Source: Toxoplasma gondii ME49 (taxonomy: Eukaryota > Apicomplexa > Conoidasida > Eucoccidiorida > Sarcocystidae). Taken from it: DNA of 64,000 nt. The DNA is taken from positions 6,441,170 through 6,505,169 of the forward strand of contig NC_031480.1 in assembly GCF_000006565.2 (NCBI RefSeq), read 5' to 3'. A program made the translations under genes and the position numbers. The notes beneath the pieces were generated by a model. The model did not search any database. It was not told where the DNA came from and worked only from the letters and a program-made list of their open reading frames with translations. Positions within the stretch are counted from its first letter, which is position 1, and each line of letters starts with the position of its first letter. This document shows, piece by piece, positions 23,186-34,365 of the stretch.

Positions 23186-24882
23186 CTCGTGTGAACTTCG
23201 GTTTTTCTGTCTGCTTTTCATCGCTTCCTTGCTTTCTCTCTTCGCCATACAGGCGACATCTCCCGGTTTGTCTGGCCCTTCAGACTTTTCAAGCCACTGC
23301 CGCCTGGCACCCCTTTTTCTTCTCTTCTGTTCTTCCCTGGATCGATTGTCTCTGCAAGCGTACAAAAATCACACTTGGTCTACTCCGCCTTCGATGTCGT
23401 TCAAAACCTCCCGTTTCCGTCTCCCGCTCTAAAATCCAAAGTCCAAAGAGACCCGAATACGCAGTGCTTGCTCTCGCTATGTAACTGGAATCCAGTACCT
23501 ATATACATATATATATATATATATATACATATAGACAGATATATATATATATATACAGATATATATATATATATATATATGTAGGCAGATAAATAAAGAG
23601 GTGCAGAAGGTGCGCAACATTTCAACACTTCGGAAGTTATAGTGAAGCTCTCGACTTCGTTTGAAAAAAACGTAAACGCACTGGGGAAATCATTTCGCCT
23701 TCTTCAAGCGGAACCGACAAGCAGTTGGCGTTTGTCGGGGACGGCGAGCCGAGTTTTGGATTCTGGCGAGATTTCAGGAAACGGAAAACTGTTTTTCCCC
23801 GCGCGCCACCCGTTGCAGAGCTTATGAAACGCACGAGCGTATCGAGACAGAGAGCGAGAAAAGCGAAGCATACGTAGACGCGGAGGCCGCCTTAAGGACG
23901 GGTGAAAAGGAGCGGAGACCCAAGAGGGAAGGAAAGGATACAAGGAGAGAGAACGCGAGAACGACAGTGGAAGGACTGCTGCAGAACCTCCAAAAGCTCC
24001 AAACCACGACACCCTGCCTTCTACGCGGGTCCATTTGAAGCCGTTTTCGTGATTCGACAGTCCGGCAGAAAGCCTTGCGCACAACGAAGATGGAGGCTGC
24101 AGACGCGCGTTGGTGTCTCTTGGAAAAAAAGACTTGGGGGCAAACAGAACTTCAGGGGAACCGTCGCAAGAGCCTTTCGTTCAAAAGGGGAAAGGGCATT
24201 CTCCCCCATCTAGCGAGTTCACACGCTGTGCCTGGAGCCTCTTTTCCCCACAGCGCATTCAGAAGAAACCGCGAAGGCTAGCAGGTTCCTGCGAAGACGA
24301 GAAGGCGAACCGTTTCAATGCAGTGGACTCGCTGACGCATCTGAAAAAACGGAAAACCGGGAGCACCTCGCAATAAGGTTCTCCCCTAGATGCAAAGCGA
24401 GGACAGGGGCGGGTCGCTGGAGTGCTGTCTCTCACCGGCACCCACGATCGACGGGAGGCCGGGAGAAGGAAAAGACAAAGAAAACGAAATGTTTCTCCAG
24501 CCGCGGTGTCTCCGTCGCTGGCTTAAAGTCCGCAAGCGGTGAGGGAGCGAGGAACGGGGAAACGTGACCAGAGAGGAAAACAGACTGAGAAGAAAGCGAC
24601 GCGAGAAGAGCGTGACGAGAAAAAAACAAGATCCCCGAAAAAAAAAGATCGGCTCCATGTCAGGGAGCTGAGGCAGAAGAGACTGCTGAAGAGCCTTCTG
24701 ACGATCGTCGTCTTCTTCTCATGGTCACCAAGTACCGTCCAACGCCTGCAGCGAAACGCAGAGAGGGAGAGCGCGCATGCCACACCGATGTAAACACCCC
24801 AAACTGAAGCTTGCAGTGTTTCCGTTACTTTTGTCTCTTGCATATCCGCCTGCGCGAGGCAAGGCTTCTCTCAGAACTTTAT
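23186..24882. other. convergent spacer between the A9-like and TRM11 genes
   Basis: This is shared 3' territory. It contains a (TA)-rich tract at about 23500-23582. Bases 23600-24880 show no frame with domain content. Presumably both 3' UTRs and polyadenylation sites lie here. Confidence 0.5.
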
Positions 24883-25754
24883 TTAGAACATTTTCTGATT
24901 CCGCAACGCACCTCCCGACAGCGGCTGCAAACTGAAAGCGACCAGCTCGAGGTCCTCGTGGTGGAGAAGATTCAGTTCCTCGTGGGCCCTGCCGAGAGAA
25001 AAAAAGGAAAACAAACGAGGACAATTTCACATCTGAACGAGGACGCAGGCAGGACAGCACAGAGTGGACATGCGCCTTGGCGGGTCGCCTCCGCACCTTC
25101 CTTCTCCTGATTCCCTCATTCGCTCCTTTCCTCTTTTCTCTCGTTTTTCGTCCCCTCTCTCTGTCGTTCTCGACACCCTTCTCGTTTCTCTCCCTGTCCT
25201 CGTCGTTGGCTCCGACTCGGGCGACTCCTCGCCACTCTCCGTCCTCTATGCTTCACCGTCCTCGCTGGCTTTCTCTCTAGTGTCTCGTCCGTTTCAATTG
25301 TCTTTCTCCTTCACTCTTCCGTCCTCCTGTCTCAGTCTCGTTTTTCTCCTGGTTTCTCCTCCTTCGCACTGCCAGAGTCACGCTCTTCCTCAACAGGGTT
25401 ACCTCCTTTGCGGTCAAGGTTTCGTTTCCTTCGTTTTCTGCTTACGTGGAGAGGTCGACAGGGAGAAGGAAGACCAGTCTCCCGTCGTCGACGAGGAGCC
25501 TTGCGGCCAGATTCAACAAGTCACTGACGACCGTTTGAGGGTCGTATAAAACCGTAGGAGAGATATACGTCAAGCGTCTGCACAAATCAGAGCAAAAACA
25601 GAGAAAAGGCATTCACACTGCTGGGACAATAACACAGCCGCTGAACAGCCACCAAGGCAATCTACCAAACGCGCTCTTCCACACTTCTGACTTTGAAACG
25701 ACTCTATTACTGACATGTCTCTCCACGCTCGCCCATTATACAGATATATATGTA

Positions 25755-25800
<46 letters not shown>

Positions 25801-27601
25801 ACGAAACCTGTATAAAAACATGTACCCAGCACTTCAAAAAGAACCGGATGCGAATATCATCGAATGAAACATTTGTTGATATTGTCGGTAGTCTGTGTAA
25901 GTGCCTTCTTGTTGCTCTAGAGCCATTTATTTATTAACTTGGCGATGCAGCAACTGCATGTTGAGAGACTCGGTTGTGTGTGGGGGTGTCTTCCGCGGGA
26001 CTGACAGAAAAAGCGTCTGCGGGGAAGTCTAAGGAGTTTAAGAGAAAACGAAGCAGTTTAACCTCGAGAGAAATGAACCAGCAGAAGAGCCTGAAGACTT
26101 GCGAAACGTAAAAAAACCTAAACAATGGACTGAGAGACATACAATTGCTAGACCTAAAAACATCAAAGCACAACAAACAGCAAACTCTGAAAAAGGACGG
26201 AATATTGGAAAGCATTGTAATAGAGAGAGAATCTCACTCTTCGTTTGTGCGTTCTTGCCCTCGCTTGTGCTTCTGCTGGTGGCCAGACTGCCGTGCACCC
26301 GCTCGGATCCCTGAAGAAACCATTTGGAAAAATAAAAAAAAAAGAATATCGACATTTTGGCAACGGGGGCAGGAGCGCCGGCCAACCAGGCAAGAAGACC
26401 GAGGAAAAAAGTGACGCGTCAGTAGTCAGCAGCCAATGATCACGGCACTCCCCTTTCATGGTGTGTCTACTGAAATCGCAAGGGCAAGGACAGGCAACCC
26501 ATTTCACACTCACTGCCGTTTACCATAAAGAACTTTCTCGCTAATACGAAATACCGCCCATGCGCGAGCTGCCGTATTTGAAAGCCTCTCGCTTTTGTTC
26601 CTGCTTCTTTTGCTGTTCCTTGTCTTCTCCTCATGCCTCGTCTTCTCGTCCGTTTCCTTCCTCATCTCCCTTTCATCCCTTTGATGCTTCCCGACCCTGT
26701 CATCGTCTCCTCCGGTTCTTTTGCTTCGCGTCGATACTCGCAGTTAACTCTTTCGTCCGTTCTCTCAACGACGAAGCACGGTTTCACTGCCTTCTTGGCA
26801 TATGTCTTTTCATGCGAGCTCCTGCAAAAGGTAGCGCGCGTAAAAAAAAAACTTTCTGTTTCATGGGTCACCGCAAGGGTGCTCATCATGGTCAACGCAG
26901 AACGGTGTTCACTCTCCCAAACTCGAATTCGGAGAAATTCCAGAACGCTTTTTCATTGCTCTCGTTCGCCTTCTTCTTCCCCTCCCATGGCTTACCGTAG
27001 GGCGGATCGGTGACGATAGCGTCGACCCAAGGCTGGCCTGCAGAGCACCCTGACCTCTCCAAGTATGCGCGTTTTCTTCCGCTCTGCTGCTCTCCCTCGG
27101 CGCGCTTCTCCAATGTATGCAAATCGATCTCCGCCGCAGCCTTCGGATGTTCCCTGGCCGGCACGATGGGCGGCGGGAGCCTCCACACCTGAGAATGAGA
27201 GAGAACAGCAGAGGACGAAGCATGAGCTACACAGAGGCAAGGGCATCACATATTGAATGCATTGATAATCCACTTGAAGTCTCACAAAAACAGGAAATAC
27301 CTCCACCAGCATGAAGCTTGAAAAACGCGTGTGGCGCGGGAGCGAGACTGTCCGAGACGCGAAGGAAAAGACGGCGATGGAAAACACAGAGAGGAACTCA
27401 ACAAAATGCTCCGGCAAGTGCATTTTCGAAATACCCAGTCGAGAGACAGAAACGCACATCTCGTAGCAGATGCCACTATCAAGCGACTATATAGCAATAG
27501 GGGGACATACGCATAGATGTATTTGAAATAAAGGATATGACCAAATAGAGGGGAAGTCCAGATATATACAATTACACTAATGTACAAGCATGAATACATA
27601 A

Positions 27602-27637
<36 letters not shown>

Positions 27638-27650
27638 GTACATAAGTATA

Positions 27651-27685
<35 letters not shown>

Positions 27686-28726
27686 GTAGATGCTTCCAGG
27701 TTAAACCGTTCGACTGGCGGAGAATAGGGTGACGAGAAAGCGACGGTCCGACGTGATAGCGGGGCGCGAAGCCGCGAGAAAAGAGGCCTTGAGAAAGAAG
27801 TCGCGAGCCACTGAGGAAAAACGCGAACGCGACTGCATCAGGCACCTCCCCGTCCGCGGCCCAGCGAGACTGAGGCAGAAATACTGCAGGTCGGGGAGAC
27901 AAAAGTTTTTCCAGACAGCCTCCAACGTACCCACGCAGCGTTGTCACCTCGAACGATTTCTGGCCGGGGCAGTCCGTATTCTTGGAAGTTTCGGAAGATG
28001 TCTTTCTTCGCTGAACAGAAACCAGCGACAAAACCGCAGTTCCGTTCTTCTCCAACGTAGCCGCGATCTCATTCTTAACATGTCGCTGAGTTCCTTCTGT
28101 CGCTTGCCTCACTCCCAAACCTAGGCTGCCATGACCGATTTGGAAACAAGAGTCACCACGAACATGTTTACGACGTCCGAATGCCCTTTCCTCGCCAGTT
28201 CTCGTCTGCAGTCTTCTGCTTGTTCGTGGTTTGCACACCCTCCGCGTTTCTCACATCTCCTCGGATTCGCGCTCTACCTCTTTCCCCTCCCCTCCCTCAT
28301 CTCCCGTTGGTGCCTTTGCAGGTCGCCTTCTGGTCTCGGGGCGCATCAGTCCTTTCTGTTGTTTGCGTCCCCCTCGCGTTGGAAGCTTCCCTTCCTTAGT
28401 CTCGGTTTCACCTACCAGCGGAACCTGATCGCATTGCCAGAGCTGGCCTTCACTCGCTTTTTTTTTCTTCCTCGCGTTTTCTCTCGAAGCCGGGCCAGCC
28501 GTAAGTCTTACCGTTCGGTGGGTGTTTTATGTGGGGATTCAGATACGCAACGCTGTATCCCTTCAGGACGCGAATGTCGATATCGGAGCCGACGCATGTC
28601 GCTCTGAAGACACCGAAGCAAATGAGGCATCCTGTGGCGTCCTGGGCGTTCCCCCACTCGTGAAAACACAGTTCATAACAAGGAGGAGACCATCCACAAG
28701 GAACCGACGTCTGTATACATATATAA

Positions 28727-28764
<38 letters not shown>

Positions 28765-29040
28765 GTATATATATAAATGTATGTATGTGTGTGTCCATAC
28801 GTGTATAGGAATGTATGTGTGAACGTATAACTGCCGTGTGTGAGTGTCTGGATCAGAGTTGATGATTTGATTCAGCGGCCATGGGAGCAAACGATCCCTT
28901 TATGTGGCCAAGTGACGTCAGAAAGTAGCGACCTTTGCAGACCGGCTTGTCGTCCCCAAATCGATAACGGATGCGTCTGAATCGATATATCTACATAAAC
29001 AAGTATCTGTGCTTGGACAGGGAGGCAGCAGGAACATACA

Positions 29041-29081
<41 letters not shown>

Positions 29082-29852
29082 CCAAGAGTCGCAAAGTGCA
29101 CTGTTTACAAGGATAACTGTATGAGAGAGTGGCAGACTCCCCATGTACCCCTGCAAGCGTCCAAACGCAGGAGGTCCCGAAGCCGAACGCGTGCTGACTG
29201 ACAAATGAGCGAATAGTGAGGAAAGGCGAGATGAACCGTCGACATGAACATGACAAACTGGACAACAGAGTCGAAAAACGTTTGACGGCAAGGACATGAT
29301 GCAGAAGCTACGCGCACCCGTAGTAGGAGGCAGAGATGAGAATACTTCCTGTTCCGACGAACGGATCGAGAACGAGAGTTCCTCTCTTCACCTGCGCCTG
29401 CAGGCAAAGCAAAGTCCGATGTTGGGAGCGCTTCGCTTCACCTTCGCTCTTCCCCCTCCTGAAAAGTCGAAGGCCAACCGCTCCGCCGACACACGGAACA
29501 CAAGTCGCAAAGGGCAGAGACACACTTAGTCTAAAACGCTCACTCTCTCCTGACGCGCCCACAGACGGACAAGACGCCATCCCCCCTCCGTCCACAAGCA
29601 TCACCACCGACCGAGAAACCTCAGTCGCCTTGGACTCGCAGCTGTTTCAGCGCCTGTCCTTGACGGGCGACCTTCTCAGCAGCTGGGCCTCTTCCCTTCG
29701 ACCTTCGCTTCCCGACACTTCTTGCTCGCTGCCTCACCGTAGCCCTACGACTCGTGGTCGGCTTATATACGGGCACGGCCTCTCCCGACGCAACTGTGTG
29801 CTCCCACGCATGCGAATACCACACAGATACAACCACATGTACACATTCACAA

Positions 29853-29887
<35 letters not shown>

Positions 29888-30406
29888 TAGATAGATACAT
29901 ATACATATATATATATATATATAAATATATATATGTATTCCTTGGAGTTCGGTCCTGCAGCTCACCTGATGGCACATGAGGAAGGCGAGTTCGACGTCGA
30001 GGGAGGTTGGACCGAGGACGGGTCGGCGAGAAAGCCGCAAATGCCACCACCACGGCTGCGCGGTTTTGTCTGCGTGACGAGAAGCAATTTCGCGGCCGAG
30101 AAAAATCCGCAGCGGCTTCTCTGCAGGCCGGTCGCCAGGCTCGGATGCATGCACCCACTCCTGAAAACAGAAGCATTCCGTGCGTCGCTCAAACGGCGAA
30201 ATGGACGGGAACGTTGGAAGCAGCGATGGTTCCCATCATTGCTCAAGAAAAGAACTCGAGTCCTCTCACACTCGGAGGAACTCGAAGACGCGTGTGTGTG
30301 TGTGTCTGGTTGCCCAGCTCTGCTGTGTCGATCTCTCAGACGCGCAGCCACCCGTTTCAATATCGGTGTACGAATTCCAATCTTCATATATATATAAATA
30401 TATATT

Positions 30407-30439
<33 letters not shown>

Positions 30440-31870
30440 GAATACATATACAAACGTGTTTTGTAATGCGTCATTAGTATGGATGCAGGCGTATAAATCG
30501 CGCGCTCAGGGAGCTCGGAGTTGTGATCCAGTTTCTTCTTTTCTATCCTGAGAAGGCGCGCAAACCTCTTGGAGCCTGCAGGAGGGACAATCGCAGCCCA
30601 CAGCATGCAGTCGCCCAGAGAGCTAAGCGCCTGTCTGCGGCGATCCATGAGCCTCGATCAGAAGATGTCACAACTGGTTTTTCACATTTTTTTTATGCAT
30701 ATGTGTGTGTATTTTGTGTAGTAAATAAGGGTGTGTCTTGCATACGTGTAGATCTGTGTGAAAATCTATTCTGTATTTTGTATATTCAGGAAAAAAGCAC
30801 AGTGTGATGAGAGGAGTTGCGACGGCTGTTGACCGACACCTTGCTGTCCAGATATCGGCTGACGAACCTCAGCAAGGGCCAGGGTGACGTCGGGATGCTC
30901 AAGCGAGACTCTTTCTTTGCCCGAAAAAAGAGGTGCAAAGAAGTTCATCTTCTCTCGCTGCTCCTCGACAGAGAGCGACTTCCCAAAGGCCTTCACTCGA
31001 AACGACCAGGTCCGACGATCGTTGACGTAGCGTCGAAAAAGCGACAGATTCTCGGGCCGCTGCATCTGCTCCATCACCTCCTCATAAGTCTCCCCCTCAG
31101 CCCAGACCTAAAAGACACGAACGAGGACACCGAGTACATTGAAACAAATAACTCCGAGATGACAGAGCCCTCGACCTACGACAGGCCGAACAAGCAAAGG
31201 AGAGAGAGACCATCACACATCACACAGATAAATTTCTACAAAATTAGCTCCTGTAACCGGGAATGCACCACTATACCCCTGTGTCGATCATTGTACCTAC
31301 GAATATATACGCATATATCTTTATATGTTCTTAAATATATTTTTTTATTCGCATTTACCTCTATTTATATTTTTATATATTTACAAGTATATACGCATAT
31401 ATCTTTATATGTCTTTATATTTTTTTATTTACCTTTACCTCTATTTATATTTTTATATATTTACAAGTGGGGGTGCAAATCACAGGTTGCATCATCCACT
31501 AAGAATCTGCGTCTTGAAACTTCAGAAGGTACACAGATGATACGTCTGCGCTTCTGCACAGCAGTGACCAGAATTCACACACTCTTTAGACACCTGTAAA
31601 TACATGCATATATGCATTATATGTTCAATTGCGTTTGCATGCTCAGACTGCGTATGTCCTCAACTCGGGTCGACAGGACTAGGGTGAATCGCAATATTCT
31701 CTCTCCACTGCGTTTGCCGAATTGTCAGCTCTCCAGTTGCTCGCATGAAGGCCGTCAATGGCACCTCTTTTTTCGTTTATTTGTATACCGTCTCACGCCT
31801 GACAGTCAACCTAAACGCAATGGGCTGACAAGTTAAACGTATACGCACCTCATGCAATCTACATCTGTAC

Positions 31871-31918
<48 letters not shown>

Positions 31919-32922
31919 AAAAACATGAAACAAATACATGTGTATGTGAATGTACTTATAAATATATATATATATATATATACTTATCTAAATGAATATA
32001 TCAATTGGAGTTTGACTTGTGGTTCGACGTGGATTGCCAGGACAAACGTCCAGTTGACTTCGAGTCTGTGGTTGATCTCATCCTGCAGTGCCAAGAGACA
32101 GGTCGTCTTCGCGGGAGGCCCTGTTTCTTCGGCGCTCACTTCGATGAACGCGCGAACGAGAATGCTCTTTTCCAGGATCCGGCAAGCTGCTTCTTCTGAG
32201 GGAAAGTGACAGTAAACGAATTGCTTTCGAGAAGCTTCTTCAGGGCGGCATGCAGCGAGAGGCGCAGCCGGCGCAGGCGCCGAAACAGTCCACGAGAAAG
32301 CAGGCGAAGAGCAGGGAGAAGACGGCGGCACCCGGAGAACAGGCGACGTCGGCGGCGAGGCCTCAGCGAGGACGTTGGGGGGTGCCGAAAACGCAGGAAG
32401 AGCATTCGGCGCGAGCGAACTCAGCGGCGGAGGCGAGGAAGCCGAGGACGTAGGGAGGAGCGGAGACCCAAATGGCGAGGGCAAGGGAGGCACAGACGGC
32501 GAAGAGCACATCGAAGGCGGAGGAGGCGACGGAGAAGCGAGAGGCGAAGCAAGAAGCGAAGCAGGAGGAAACGAAAGAGAACAAGAAGGACCACCGCCAG
32601 CAGCTGCGTTGGCGGCAGTCAGCGGGGAAGGCGGATACGAGACAGGTTTGGGCGTTGAGGAAGATTCGCGAGCCTTTTCGCCTCCCCACAGAAACGCCTT
32701 AGAGACGCCTTCAGCTTCTGCGAGGGCTTCCAGTTCCTCAAAACGGAAGTCGTTGTACTCGTTATGGCAGAGAAACCAGCAGAGCAGACGGAGCGCCCTT
32801 GGCTGACGAGAGTCCTGGGGAACCACAAGGCTCGACGACACACAGCGAGACGCAGAGGCAGGAGCAGGAGAGAACGAGGGAGAAGAGGACGCATGAGGAG
32901 GCGGGGGCTGCAGAGCGGCCAT
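24883..32922 (-). CDS. TRM11: tRNA (guanine-10-N2)-methyltransferase, Trm11 family
   Basis: The enzyme methylates G10 of tRNAs, using S-adenosylmethionine and normally a Trm112 partner. The 646-residue model on the minus strand is 32922-32140, 31107-30868, 30160-29966, 29397-29312, 28603-28512, 28010-27931, 27188-26996, 26821-26788, 25577-25446 and 24988-24883. All phases agree and the sum is 1941 bases. Family marks in order are [11 protein letters not shown] near the N terminus, [14 protein letters not shown], the SAM-binding [40 protein letters not shown], the catalytic IVTDPPYG, and [21 protein letters not shown] ~125-residue Pro/Ser-rich insertion interrupts the N-terminal domain in exon 1. 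The 34-base exon 8 (after DPPYG) is the least certain and rests on phase and position. The start is the first ATG whose frame leads into the conserved segment. It is divergent from the Deg gene. Confidence 0.86.
25743..25797. repeat. (TA)n microsatellite in a TRM11 intron
   Basis: A run of about 19 TA units, in the intron between exons 26821-26788 and 25577-25446. Confidence 0.9.
27600..27684. repeat. (TA)n microsatellites in a TRM11 intron
   Basis: Two TA runs broken by TATG and CATA units, in the intron between exons 28010-27931 and 27188-26996. Confidence 0.9.
28735..29080. repeat. two (TA)n microsatellites in one TRM11 intron
   Basis: Runs lie at about 28735-28761 and 29046-29079, in the intron between exons 29397-29312 and 28603-28512. 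Confidence 0.9.
29850..29935. repeat. (TA)n microsatellites in a TRM11 intron
   Basis: Runs lie immediately downstream (minus sense) of the donor at 29965, in the intron between exons 30160-29966 and 29397-29312. Confidence 0.85.
30385..30440. repeat. (AT)n-rich tract in a TRM11 intron
   Basis: Interrupted AT runs in the intron between exons 31107-30868 and 30160-29966. Confidence 0.85.
31305..31470. repeat. direct repeat of about 80 bp in TRM11 intron 1
   Basis: Copy 1 (about 31305-31388) and copy 2 (about 31389-31470) share long identical stretches, such as TATACGCATATATCTTTATA and TTTATATATTTACAAGT, with small internal differences. This is a tandem duplication within the first intron. 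Confidence 0.75.
31873..31983. repeat. two (TA)n microsatellites in TRM11 intron 1
   Basis: A long pure run lies at about 31873-31915 and a shorter one at about 31962-31981, in the intron between exons 32922-32140 and 31107-30868. Confidence 0.9.
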
Positions 32923-34365
32923 GGTGGCGAGAGGCGGGGAGAGAGAGAGAGAGACGCGAAGACGACACAGAAGTCGCTGCGGTTCCAAGCGGAGGACGAG
33001 CGAAGCCCAGAGCAGAGAGAGCAAGCGATCTGGTGGACGCGGACGGCAAGAACGAAGCGGCGGGGAAGCGAATCAGAAGGTCCTCCCGCTGTTCGGTTTT
33101 CAGAGTGCTGCTTCTCGATGAGGGCACAGAACACAGAAATGGAGACAGGACCAGCAGAGAGAGCCGGCCGACGCGACAAGGTGAGAGAGAGAGGTCCGAA
33201 AATGAACAAACTGTAAAAAATCCAAGACTGCAGAGAAAAGTAAAAAATATTCCAAAACTGAAAAGAAAAGCTGTCCAGATGCACGCGCTGTTTCGAAGCT
33301 CTCGCTTTACTTCGGCGGTTCGCCTCACGTCACAAGATCACTTTCTTGACAACGACTTCTCTCACTAGTTCTCGCTCTTTTTTCTCTTCTCCGCTGATCG
33401 CCAGCGACGTCTTCGCTTCAAGAGATCCTTTTTTCGTCGTCCTCAGGCTTCTTTCCGCTTCTGCTGATGAGTCGCCGCCGCTGTCTGCCGAACTCAAGGA
33501 GAGCGTCGCCGCATCTGTGGGGTTGCTCTGGGTCCCAGTTTGACGCGAAAGCAGGGGATCTCTGGGAAGGAGCAGAAAAAAGCGAAACACCGCCAGCTGA
33601 GAATGCAGACAAAGACGCAGTAATGGTCCAGAAAATCCTACCAGGCTCATCTCCTGCCGTCTAGCTGTTTTGAGAGCATGTCAAACGCATGCACCAAAAA
33701 AGCGCAAGCCCCGGAAAAGCAGGCACGATGCAGCAGATAGAAACAGAGAGAGAAATTCAAGCGTGGAGAGAAGAGACGAAGAGAGTCTGACAGTCACTCG
33801 TTTTCAAAGAATTCGATTTCTGCCGATCAACGCGGAGAGAGTTGTCTCGGGGGGAACGGCAGTTTGTCCCTCGAGCAGACTACTCAAGAAAGGCCTTTTT
33901 TTTTCTTGCTGCTTCGTGGGCAATTGCTCCTTGTTTCTCTGGGAGAGCTAGCTGTCGTCCGTCGGCCTGTCCTTGGCCTTTTTTTCTTTTTCTTTCTTCG
34001 TGAAATTGCCTCCAGTCAACGAAGGCGAATCCTCGCGGCCGCCACCTCTCACTGGGTGTATGTACACCTTCGGGTCCGCAGATATTCGCGGAGCCTTGCG
34101 CCTCGCAGTGGACAACGCTGACGTTTTCGCGGCAATCCTTCTCCTCCCGACCTTCTTTCCTTCCCGCTGAATAGATGAGAAGCAATCTGTCTCCTTCATT
34201 CTTCCTCGCTTCTTCTCGCCGTGTCTCCGTGTCTCGGTTTTCGGATTCGACTCTCCCTCCCTGCTTCTCTGAAAGGTCTTCGGCTCTGCCGCTTCTCTCG
34301 TCGTCTTCTCCCGCCTTCTCGCTTTTCCCTCTCCTTTCTCGCTTTTTTTCTCTCGTTTCCTCTCC
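32923..34365. promoter_or_regulatory. shared divergent 5' region of TRM11 and the Deg protease
   Basis: The two ATG codons face away from each other across 1443 bases with no supported gene between them. AGAGACG, matching the WGAGACG element described in Toxoplasma promoters, occurs at 32950-32956 (28 bases from the TRM11 ATG) and at 33772-33778. The word is short, so chance matches are possible. Transcription starts cannot be placed from sequence. Confidence 0.35.

Noticed and set aside
29621..30154. 177-codon minus frame with poly Ile-Tyr end
   Set aside because: Only 30160-29966 is a TRM11 exon; the remainder is intron with (TA)n.
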